A program made the translations under genes and the position numbers. The notes under the pieces were generated by a model, which did not search any database, was not told the origin of the DNA, and was given only the letters and a program-made list of their open reading frames with translations. 64,000 bases of DNA from Delphinus delphis. Its lineage: Eukaryota; Chordata; Mammalia; Artiodactyla; Delphinidae. The stretch lies in assembly GCF_949987515.2 (NCBI RefSeq), contig NC_082702.1, positions 51,057,600-51,121,599 on the forward strand, read 5' to 3'. Of the stretch, positions 56,516-64,000 are shown piece after piece (within the stretch, counting starts at the first letter, position 1; every line of letters starts with the position of its first letter).

Positions 56516-58439
56516 CTAAGTTTCATACAGATATACAAATGGAGCGCCATATGTGTGTGTATACACATCTATATTCTATAGAACTAGTAAACAAATAAAT
56601 GAGCTATATAGCATTCATTTGTTTAATATTTAGTTTTGAGACAGAGAAGATTTAAAAAACACATATGTACATATCTATGACAATTCATTAATAGTAAATA
56701 TATTTAAAACAAACCCATGTTAACAATCCATGATTGACATTATAATATGCAGAATATTTTGAGAAATGGGAAAATAACATGTCATTGTCCAACAGGCTCA
56801 ATGAGGGAAGCTAGCCACATGAGTATATCTTTAGTTCTAATTTTAGAAATCTTCAAAGCAGGTAAGGGTTCCACTCTGAGAGAAAGAAGGAAGCTCAGAA
56901 AACAACCACCAAGGACCTGCAGCAAACATGGGAGCTAACTGGTCCTGTCTGCCCCCAGACGCTGTTCTTTACTACTAGTCTATCCTGCCTCTTCCATGAA
57001 TCCAAACTACCAGGCAGGCCTCAGGGCGTGGGTGCAAAGGGGTCTGGGAGCAGGTGGCCAAAGCTGCAGTGATGAACTGTGATGGGTACCTTCACGTCTC
57101 AGGTAGCCCAAGAGCCCTGCCCATGTGTAGTGGGGAAGCGTTCACCTGGGGCATTCGCCAGCCGGGCTCACAGGGCTTAATTCAGTTGCAAAATACCCTA
57201 AACCCCAGCATTTTATCATTCTCCTCTGGAGTCTTTTGGCTCGGGAACGACTGTGCTGGCCTGTGTGGAAACAGCCCGACAGCTCCGTGCTTGGACCGTG
57301 CAGAGCTGGAGGCAGGTGCAGGCCAGCCACAGGCCCAGGATCTGGAAACCTCCTTCTGGGTCCGAGGGGGGGCCGCAGCAGAGCCAGAGCTAGCCTGTGC
57401 CTTTCAGGGAGCTTGCTTCTTAAGAGCCTGCTGGTCCATAATTACCGATGAGCTCACAGGAAAGAAGCCATACATTGGCAGTGGAGGGGGCTTGGTGGGC
57501 AGGGGCAGTTACAGCTCATTTTCCCTGCAGACCAGCTGCAAAAAAGGATTGAGGGAAGACCTCCCTCCAGCTGCCTCCTTCACCTCTGCTCTTCCCTGCG
57601 CTCCCCTGGATGAACCCAGCTCCCTTTCTCCTGCTGGCTTGGCAGGTGTCTGCCAGTCACACTGTTAAGTTGCCCCAGACCTGCCCGTGTCGGCCCCGTC
57701 TTGCCACTCCTACCCGTCTGCTCCCAGGACAGCAACTGAGCAAAAAGCCCCACACGTGAACTAGCATCAGCGAGACAGCCTGAGAGCCTCTTGGCCTGGG
57801 ACACTGGGGCAGGAAGCTCTGCCACTGGAGCAAGGTGACATGGGCGTGAAGCTGGGGCCCTGGACTTCCGGGAGGGCAGAAAGCACCAGGTGAGAAGAGG
57901 CCTCCGTGGGAAGTGATGCTGGCTAGTAACACTAACTGCCGTGGTCAAGGCCTTCTGCGTGTCAGGAAGAGATGCTTTGTGCCTGGAACCTGAGCATCAC
58001 TTTACCTGCCTGGGCAGCACATCACGCACACTGTGGTCTCTCTGAGGCCAGTCTCACCTCTTCCCCATGTGCCAAAAGGAAATAGTAATCTGACAGCTAA
58101 GGATTTGGAAAACGTAGTTTTCTTCTGAAGCTTTCCTGGGAAAATGGAGGAGGGGGTTCCATCAAGCACCAGAGGATTCTGGGAGATCCTCTTTCACCAT
58201 CGTTGCTCCAGCTTCCTGCGGCAGCTGCCCCCTCCCTTCGTGTGCCCCAAGAATCTCCCCCAGCCGTGTCTCCTGCCACCTGGCTTTGCATCCCTTGCAA
58301 CTGTCCCTCAAACATCCTTCAGCTCTCATATCTCGCTCTACAGAACAGAAGGGATGACTCTTAACAACAGAGAAGTCTAGTTAGCAGATCTCAGATCATA
58401 AGCAAGTCCTCAGATACATAGTTCATCTAACAATATACC
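56516..58439. other. Repeat-poor block, AT-rich then GC-rich
   Basis: 56520-56740 is AT-rich. 57000-57950 is GC-rich and holds the longest open frame of the window (57054-57668, 204 codons). That frame has no recognised domain, has a composition typical of out-of-frame GC-rich DNA and lacks visible splice or promoter context, so I do not call a gene. Confidence 0.45.
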
Positions 58440-58557
58440 CATTATTTTTTACTTTATTAATTAAAAACTTAAACAGAAAATGATGACACCCATGTACCCA
58501 CTAACCTAATTGGACCGATATTAATATTTTCTCCTTTCTTTCCTTCAGATCTCCCAT
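58440..58557 (-). mobile_element. Old L1 3' fragment, antisense
   Basis: 'gacacccatgtacccactaa' and 'ggaccgatattaatattttc' recall the reverse-complement 3' UTR of old L1M elements. Confidence 0.5.

Positions 58558-58561
<4 letters not shown>

Positions 58562-58616
<55 letters not shown>
58562..58616 (+). repeat. (CT)n microsatellite
   Basis: About 27 CT units in a row follow the old L1 fragment and end in a C run. Confidence 0.97.
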
Positions 58617-58618
<2 letters not shown>

Positions 58619-58744
58619 CCCCGCCACCTCTCTCTCTAACACCTTATACAGAAGGTAAAGCCCTACAGCCCATTTCTATTTTCTCCCTCTTTGGAAACGT
58701 TCCCACGCACGTCTGGTGAGTGTCATTTGGTCTGATTCCAGGAC

Positions 58745-58965
58745 AGCACCATGGTTTTGAATGCAGACTTGGAAGCCAGACAGCCTGGCCATGAGCTCCA
58801 GCTCTGCACCAACTAGCTGGGTAAGGTGGGACAAATTGCTTAACTTTTCTGTGCCTCACTCAAATAAGGAAGACGATTGTAAATTAATCTTGGGTGCAAC
58901 AGTCAAATGTTAATAGATTTAAAGTGCCTAGAACAGAGCCCAGAAATAATAAATGCTAATAAAGA
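58745..58965 (+). repeat. MIR SINE, near full length
   Basis: 'accatggttttgaatgcaga', 'gctctgcaccaactagctgg', 'attgcttaacttttctgtgc' and a tail 'aagtgcctagaacagagccc' follow MIR throughout. Confidence 0.85.
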
Positions 58966-59089
58966 TTAGCTATAATTATGATCCATACACAATAACTAGA
59001 ATAGGTTTTTTGGGGGGGGTTAAAATTTGCCTAAACTGTGTCATAGCACTACACCTATACACAGACAGATACACACACACACTCCTTTT

Positions 59090-59262
59090 TCACCTTTCTC
59101 CTCTCTTGTGCTCCCACTGTGTTCAGACGTACCATTTTGATCCACGTAATACATTCACTGTAGTTGCTATGGAGTGGTATATCCTTGTTTTTTTAATTTA
59201 CATTTCCCTGATTACTTTCTCTAAAATGTATTTGGAAAAGTGAGAGCCAAAGCAATTTTTAA
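59090..59262 (-). mobile_element. Old L1 ORF2-end fragment, antisense
   Basis: 'gtagttgctatggagtggta' and 'tttaatttacatttccctga' followed by 'ttactttctctaaaatgt' match reverse-complement L1. Confidence 0.55.
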
Positions 59263-59342
59263 GATGAGGAAGAATGAAAGGAGACTCGCCCTATTGTAAT
59301 GACACTAAAGCTTATAAATTTATAAGTTTAAGCAGCAACGTC

Positions 59343-59536
59343 CAGTAGAACGTTCTGTAATCATGGAAATATTCTATACGTATGCTATTCAATATGGCAG
59401 CCACTAGCCACTTACGGCTACTGAGCACTTGAAATGTGGCTCCCTCCCCATTTGGATGCCAATTCCAAGGAACTGCATTTTAATTTTAATTTAAATAGCA
59501 ACATGTGATAAGGACTACCCTATTGGAGAGCACAGA
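59343..59536 (+). mobile_element. DNA transposon fossil with a foreign internal segment
   Basis: 'gtccagtagaacgttctgta', 'caatatggcagccactagcc', 'ctgagcacttgaaatgtggc' and 'ccctattggagagcacag' follow a widespread non-autonomous element whose ends read 'gtgctgtccaatagaac' and reverse complement; I cannot name it securely. About 25 bp at 59440-59464 do not belong to it. Confidence 0.65.
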
Positions 59537-59689
59537 TTTAGTGATAAAGCAAAATATAGTGATAAAGTGGCAGAAACGACTTTATATGGTGGACCAAAGA
59601 AACAGAAGAGAGTCTAGAGACAGATGCCCATGTTTGGTAAACAATCAAAAAGGTATTGTAAGTCAACAAGGGAAATGATGGGCATATTT

Positions 59690-59954
59690 TTGTCAAATGC
59701 TTGGGTTTTCTTTTTGAATGTTCTTTATCATTTGGCCATTCCCTCCCCCTGCATATTAATTAATTAATATTAATTAATATTAATAAATTATTTATTAATA
59801 TGCCAGAATTATTTATATATTTAGATGTAATATAAAAATAATATTTCTTTTAATATGTGGATTTCTAAATTAACATTTTGTTGAAAAGCCTTAGATTTTA
59901 AATATTTAATTTAAGGATTTTACTTTGTACATCTTGTTTAGGAAATCTTTTCCC
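59690..59954 (-). mobile_element. Old L1 ORF2 region, antisense, left part
   Basis: AT-rich sequence ending 'catcttgtttaggaaatctt' plus 'ttccc' matches reverse-complement L1 ORF2. It probably continued directly into 60874 before the insertions between them. A (TTAA/TAAT)n stretch lies at 59755-59810. Confidence 0.5.
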
Positions 59955-60077
59955 AGAATCTGAAAAAGAATAGATATACAGAGATATATGTATAACTGAA
60001 TAACTGTGTTGTACACTTGAAACTAACAGGATATTGTAGATCAACTCTACCTCAATTTTTAAAAATGAAAAAAAAAA
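59955..60077 (+). mobile_element. 5'-truncated L1 3' end, 123 bp
   Basis: 'agaatctgaaaaagaataga', 'ttgtacacttgaaactaaca' and 'ggatattgtagatcaactct' end in an A-rich tail. Duplications gaaatcttttccc flank it exactly (59942-59954 and 60078-60090). Confidence 0.9.
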
Positions 60078-60090
60078 GAAATCTTTTCCC

Positions 60091-60656
60091 TGTACATGCA
60101 CATTTTCTGTATCCAGTTGCACCTTTTTGTGGGTCAGTAGTTTTAATTATGTATTTTATTTTAAGACATTGATCTATCATGGTTCTTTTTGGTTGTTCAC
60201 TTATCACTCTATTCCTACTTTTATGGGCAGGGCACAGTAGCCTTGAAACATCAGGGTAAGACAGACCTAGCCTCCCAACCCAAGAAGGCACCCCTTCATA
60301 GCCAGCTCACTGAAGCATCTCTAAAAAATAACCAGAAAGGGTGAAAACAGAGAGTCACAAAAAGCCTTCCTAACTGCCGTTTCCTAGTTAACTTAAACTA
60401 TCTACCGAGCCCTGATTCCAGTAAGATATTTCTAATAGTAAAAGCCACAGCTACATTACATCATGGAAAAAAAAAAACAAAACCGAAGACTCTGAGCAAT
60501 TCATGGTCCAATTTTGACTTCTGAAAAACAAACAACTAGAAAATGACTATCCTCAGATTTGAGAAAACTTTGTTTTTAGGACTAGGAATAATTTCGGTCT
60601 TTTCCAAAAATTTTGGTAAAAAATTGTAGAGCTAAAACTCTAGCATTTTAAAAAAG
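60091..60656. other. Unassigned segment between matching 14-mers
   Basis: This 566-bp stretch belongs to no family that I recognise. It is bounded on both sides by copies of ggaaatctt(ttccc) and ends in 'ttttaaaaaa', so it may itself be an insertion into the L1. No gene seen. Confidence 0.4.
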
Positions 60657-60665
60657 GGAAATCTT

Positions 60666-60859
60666 GGGCTTCCCTGGTGGCGCAGTGGTTGAGAGTCCGC
60701 CTGCCGATGCAGGGGACACAGGTTCGTGCCCCTGTCCAGGAAGATCCCACATGCCGCGGAGCGGCTGGGCCCGTGAGCCATGGCCGCTGAGCCTGCGCGT
60801 CCGGAGCCTGTGCTCCGCAACGGGAGAGGCCACAACCGTAAGAGGCCTGCGTACCGCAA
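60666..60859 (+). mobile_element. CHR-type SINE, short cetacean form
   Basis: It begins 'gggcttccctggtggcgcag'. The pol III A-box-like tggcgcagtgg lies at 60678-60688 and the B-box-like ggttcgtgccc at 60721-60731. It ends 'gcgtaccgca' with only one or two A, so it has no A tail. Duplications ggaaatctt lie at 60657-60665 and 60860-60868. Confidence 0.93.
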
Positions 60860-61200
60860 GGAAATCTTTTCCCACTCCAAGGTCGTAAAGTTAGTCTCCT
60901 ACTTTGTAAAGGGCATGTTAAATTTTGCATTTCAAATTAAGATATTTAATCCAACTGAAATTCATTATTGAATATTGTGTGAAACAGAGATCTGAATTAG
61001 TCTCCCTCCCCATTTGGATGTCAATATTGCAGTGCCTTTTATTGAGTCATCCATCCTTTCCACTTGATTTAAAATGCTTCCTCAGCACTTTAGTTTTCCC
61101 AATAAATTTTAGAATAATTTTGTCAACTTTGGTGATAAGCTCTTTAGATTTTTAAAATTCATATTTTATTAAATGTGTAGAATAATTTGGGGGAATTACT
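60860..61200 (-). mobile_element. Old L1 ORF2 region, antisense, right part
   Basis: 'ccaaggtcgtaaagttagtc', 'attgagtcatccatcctttc', 'taaattttagaataattttg' and 'tcaactttggtgataagctc' match reverse-complement L1 ORF2. Confidence 0.7.
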
Positions 61201-61234
61201 ATGGTGCCATGTGAATTTTAGACCTGCTTTTTCA

Positions 61235-61628
61235 AAACCCTAAAGACTCCACAAAAAACTGTTAGACCTAATAAATTCAGTAAAGCTGTAGACTACAGAG
61301 TCACCACTGAAAAATCAGTTGTGTTTCTCTACACTAATTACAAACTACCTGATAAGGAAATGATGAAAACAATCTCAATTTCAAAGAGCATCATAAAGAA
61401 TAAAATACTTAGGAATAAACTTAACTAAGGAAGTGAAGACATACACTGAAAACTATAACGTATTGAGGGAAGAAATTAAAGAAGATGGAAACAAATGGAA
61501 AGACATTTCTTGTTCATGGATTGAAAGACAATATTGTTAAAATGCCCATACTACCCAAAGTGATCTACAGAGTCAATGCAAGCCCTGTCAAAATCCCAAA
61601 GGCATTTCTTACAGAAAGAGACTAAATG
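61235..61628 (+). mobile_element. L1 ORF2 fragment in sense orientation
   Basis: 'ctacactaattacaaactac', 'cataaagaataaaatactta', 'atggaaagacatttcttgtt' and 'gcccatactacccaaagtga' match L1 ORF2. In the L1 consensus this piece lies just upstream of the antisense piece before it, so the two probably come from one element with a 5' inversion. Frames are broken. Confidence 0.75.
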
Positions 61629-62177
61629 ACATTTTGCAAGAAGGAACAGGGGCTCAGCGTGTACAATTACCTACCTGCAGGGAGGTGGTAGAAACGCAAG
61701 AGCTTCAAAGCTCTGCCTATAAACACTACCTGACGCTATGCCCCAAATCAACTAGACAGAGCTCTCTACAATTTCCCAGTCTAGCAGGAGAGGTTCTATA
61801 TGTATATAAAACAATACAACAGAGATACAATGAGGAAAATCCCCCCATGAATACCAAAGGGGGAAAAGGTGACTCCCCGATGAGTGCTAGAGCCAATGGC
61901 TTTGAACTGAGAGTTGGGGAAAGGATTCCTAGCACCTGTCCTGTCACCTCTCTTGGAGCTGTGTGCCATGGAAATGTCCTCCAGAGCTCAGCAGCACTGC
62001 AGCCCCCCAAACCTCCCAGTAATTGTGTCAATAACTCCCACACCGACCATGCCTGCATCCCCAAACCCAAAGACACCCATTATCCAGACAGAAGTTTTGT
62101 CAGGACATCTCATGGCACTCTAGGAAGGCCAGATAAGATGAGTCTGGAAGCAGAAAGCACAGGTGCATCAGACTAAT
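61629..62177. other. Unassigned segment with a 180-codon open frame
   Basis: The frame at 61634-62176 is open for 180 codons in ordinary-GC sequence, between two L1 pieces. Its translation is rich in Ser, Thr and Pro and shows no domain that I know. The segment is not L1 and may be host sequence or an unnamed old element. Confidence 0.4.
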
Positions 62178-62555
62178 AAGTCAGACAGAGGAAGACAAAT
62201 ACTGTATGATCTCTCTTATATGTGGCATCTAAAAATATAAAACAGAAACAGAGTAGAAGTGTGGTTGCCTGGTGGAGACTGTGAGGAGAAGGAAACGGGA
62301 GCTCGTCAGTCAAAGGCCACAAAGTTTCAGTTATAAGGTGAATAAATTCTGGGGATCTAATTACGGTAAGATAACTAGCGTTAACTATATAGTCTCACCG
62401 TAACAGTAAGAACAACAAAATGGTAATTATGTGAGGAGAGGAGATGTTAATTAACCTTATCGAGGTAAACAATTTGAAATATATACATGTATCAAATCAT
62501 CACTGTGTATACAGTATAATCTTATATGTCGATTATCTCTCAACAACACTGGGGA
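62178..62555 (+). mobile_element. Old L1 3' end
   Basis: 'agtcagacagaggaagacaa', 'ctctcttatatgtggcatct', 'gatgttaattaaccttatcg' and 'atatacatgtatcaaatcat' are an older L1 3' region, ending in 'ggggaaaaaaaa'. It differs from the younger L1 3' UTR type at 8377 and 48232. Confidence 0.75.
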
Positions 62556-62710
62556 AAAAAAACAGGAAGCAATATTGCTGCAGATGAAGCAGAGAGGAGG
62601 CTGATTCAAAGGCCTTCTTCCAGGTGGGATATTGACTCAGAAGGCTAAATGCTCCTGTACCCCAATACATTGTGTAATTGTTGTTGTATTTTGCACACAC
62701 CCATGATTTT

Positions 62711-62926
62711 TTGTTTGTTTTTTGTTTTTTTTTTGCGGTACGTGGGCCTCTCACTGTTGTGTCCTCTCCCATTGAGGAGCACAGGCTCCGGATGCGCAGG
62801 CTCAGCGGCCATGGCTCACGGGCCCAGCCGCTCTGTGACATGTGGGATCTTCCCGGACCGGGGCACGAACCCGTGTCCCGTGCATCGGCAGGCGGACTCT
62901 CAACCACTGCGCCACCAGGGAAGCCC
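62711..62926 (-). mobile_element. CHR-type SINE, short cetacean form, antisense
   Basis: A T-rich tail leads into 'gcggtacgtgggcctctcac' and ends 'cgccaccagggaagccc'. Exact 15-bp duplications cacacccatgatttt flank it (62696-62710 and 62927-62941). Confidence 0.95.
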
Positions 62927-63024
62927 CACACCCATGATTTTGCATTTACTGTTCCCTCTAATGGAGCTACTGACGGCCCTTCTTTGGGTGGTGGACTCCT
63001 ATTAATTGGCCAACAGTTTTCTCA

Positions 63025-63275
63025 ACCCTCAACTCTTCCAAGAAGCTTTCCCTGACATCCGGAATCTGAGTGAGGGGCCTCTCCGCCCATGATGGCCAGG
63101 ACTCTAAAGCATGATCCTAGTCTATTATTTACAATTGCATGCCTGTGGGTGTGTTTTCTCTTGTAGACCATGCACTCTTTAATAGAAGGGTTGTCTCTGT
63201 CTTATCTCTCTCCTCTGCTTCTGGAATATTGTGAATACTCAGTAAACATGTGTTGAATTCCCTAAGTAAGGGACT
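63025..63275 (+). repeat. L2 LINE 3' end
   Basis: 'aagaagctttccctgacatc', 'ctattatttacaattgcatg', 'ttctggaatattgtgaatac' and 'tcagtaaacatgtgttgaat' follow L2. Confidence 0.8.
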
Positions 63276-63599
63276 GATCCCCCCCAGCGGATGGCAAACT
63301 GTGGTTCTGTTACTGCAGCTTCTAACCTGTGCAGGCTCCAGTCCTCAGGTATACCTCAGGGCTCTCTGGGGCAGTGGGAAGTTGATTTCTCATAGCTGAA
63401 CAATGCTCCCCTTTGCAAGACAGGGACTGCAGCAGGCTCTGAGGAAGATCTTACTAGAGGTGACATCTATTCTCTTTAAACTTGGCTGTAGATGAGGGGG
63501 AGTTAGGCCACTGGCCCCTCTCAGAGGCAGCTGCAAGGCAGCCAAGAGGAAACTCAAGGCACCAGCCCTTTACAGAAGTCCTGCTGGACTGTTACTTCT
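63276..63599. other. Unannotated stretch, no gene seen
   Basis: No repeat or exon recognised. Confidence 0.4.
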
Positions 63600-63965
63600 T
63601 TCAGCCCATCCCAGGGTCTGGGCACACACTTCTTCTTCAGTCTAGAACACTTCCCATCTCTCATACCACTAACACACACACACATTTAGCCTCTATCCGG
63701 CTCTCTCCTTTAAATTCCCATCACTTCTTGTGGAAATCTTCCTCACCTTTGTCCTATCCTCTCATGGAACTTTGTCCCTTTCTTTCAAATTAAAAAAATA
63801 AAAAAGTGTCCCATTTTGTAATTATATATCCATGAATGTGTCTAACAAAAGTCTGTCTTGTCCTCTAGACCATAAGTTCCATGAGGGGAGGTACCATCTC
63901 TGGTTTTGTTTTTAATTTCCTGTACTTGGTATAGTATCTACTAAGTGTTTAAAAGTTACCAAACA
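63600..63965 (+). repeat. L2 LINE 3' end
   Basis: 'tcttgtggaaatcttcctca', 'cttgtcctctagaccataag', 'ttccatgaggggaggtacca' and 'cttggtatagtatctactaa' follow L2. An A-rich 'ttaaaaaaataaaaaag' lies inside it. Confidence 0.75.
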
Positions 63966-64000
63966 CACTGAGTCCCTTTGTACTCACTGTGTTGGCATAG

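Noticed and set aside
57054..57668. 204-codon open frame, the longest in the window
   Set aside because: It lies in GC-rich sequence where stops are rare, has no recognised domain, and there is no convincing promoter or splice context. Overlapping frames on the other strand are also open.
1507..63965. Apparent strand bias of L2 (first ten copies noticed were all on the plus strand)
   Set aside because: The copies that begin 'ttcattcattcaacaa...gtgccaggcactg' proved to be antisense L2. With these included, both orientations are about equal.

Overview
This window is mammalian nuclear DNA, almost certainly from a cetacean (whale or dolphin). The main evidence is five copies of the short tRNA-derived CHR-type SINE, with its typical 'ggctgggcccgtgagccatgg' body and 'gcgtaccgca' tail, plus two copies of the longer CHR form with repeated 'gccacaactactgagcc' units. 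Cetartiodactyl-type L1 3' ends and a short cetartiodactyl-type mariner MITE agree with this. I saw no BovB or Bov-A elements, which argues against a ruminant. The organism call is an inference from repeat types I recognise; no search was run.

I find no protein-coding gene, no exon I can defend, no tRNA, rRNA or other structured RNA gene, and no CRISPR array. All open reading frames are short or fall in repeats or GC-rich sequence with few stops; the longest (57054-57668, 204 codons) resembles no protein family I know. The window is best read as intergenic or deep intronic sequence.

Layout. Across the whole window the main content is old mammalian repeat: about 30 MIR fragments and about 19 L2 fragments in both orientations, with fossils of MER5, MER20 and other hAT-type DNA transposons. 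Younger layers sit on top: 5'-truncated L1 3' ends (8.4-9.1, 23.8-23.9, 28.8-29.4, 29.8-30.2, 43.3-43.4, 48.2-48.5, 60.0-60.1 kb) and seven CHR SINEs (22.4, 24.1, 44.1, 46.9, 51.2, 60.7, 62.7 kb), most with clear target-site duplications. One MLT1-like LTR (8.2-9.4 kb) is split by an L1. A second candidate solo LTR lies at 50.7-51.1 kb. The right end (58.4-62.6 kb) is a pile-up of old L1 pieces with nested insertions, a probable 5' inversion and a probable templated insertion.

Repeat-poor blocks (9.4-10.7, 14.9-16.8, 24.8-26.0, 36.8-38.1, 38.8-39.4, 45.7-46.8, 51.5-52.1, 52.3-53.9, 54.9-56.0, 56.5-58.4 kb) could hold conserved regulatory sequence; several carry clustered homeodomain, FOX or E-box-like motifs, but only a cross-species alignment could tell. 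Simple repeats include a ~250 bp GGAA tract at 36.6 kb, a facing (CA)n/(TG)n pair at 35.2 kb and several G-quadruplex motifs. Nothing here supports a new molecular system; the interesting content is the fine structure of nested transposition.
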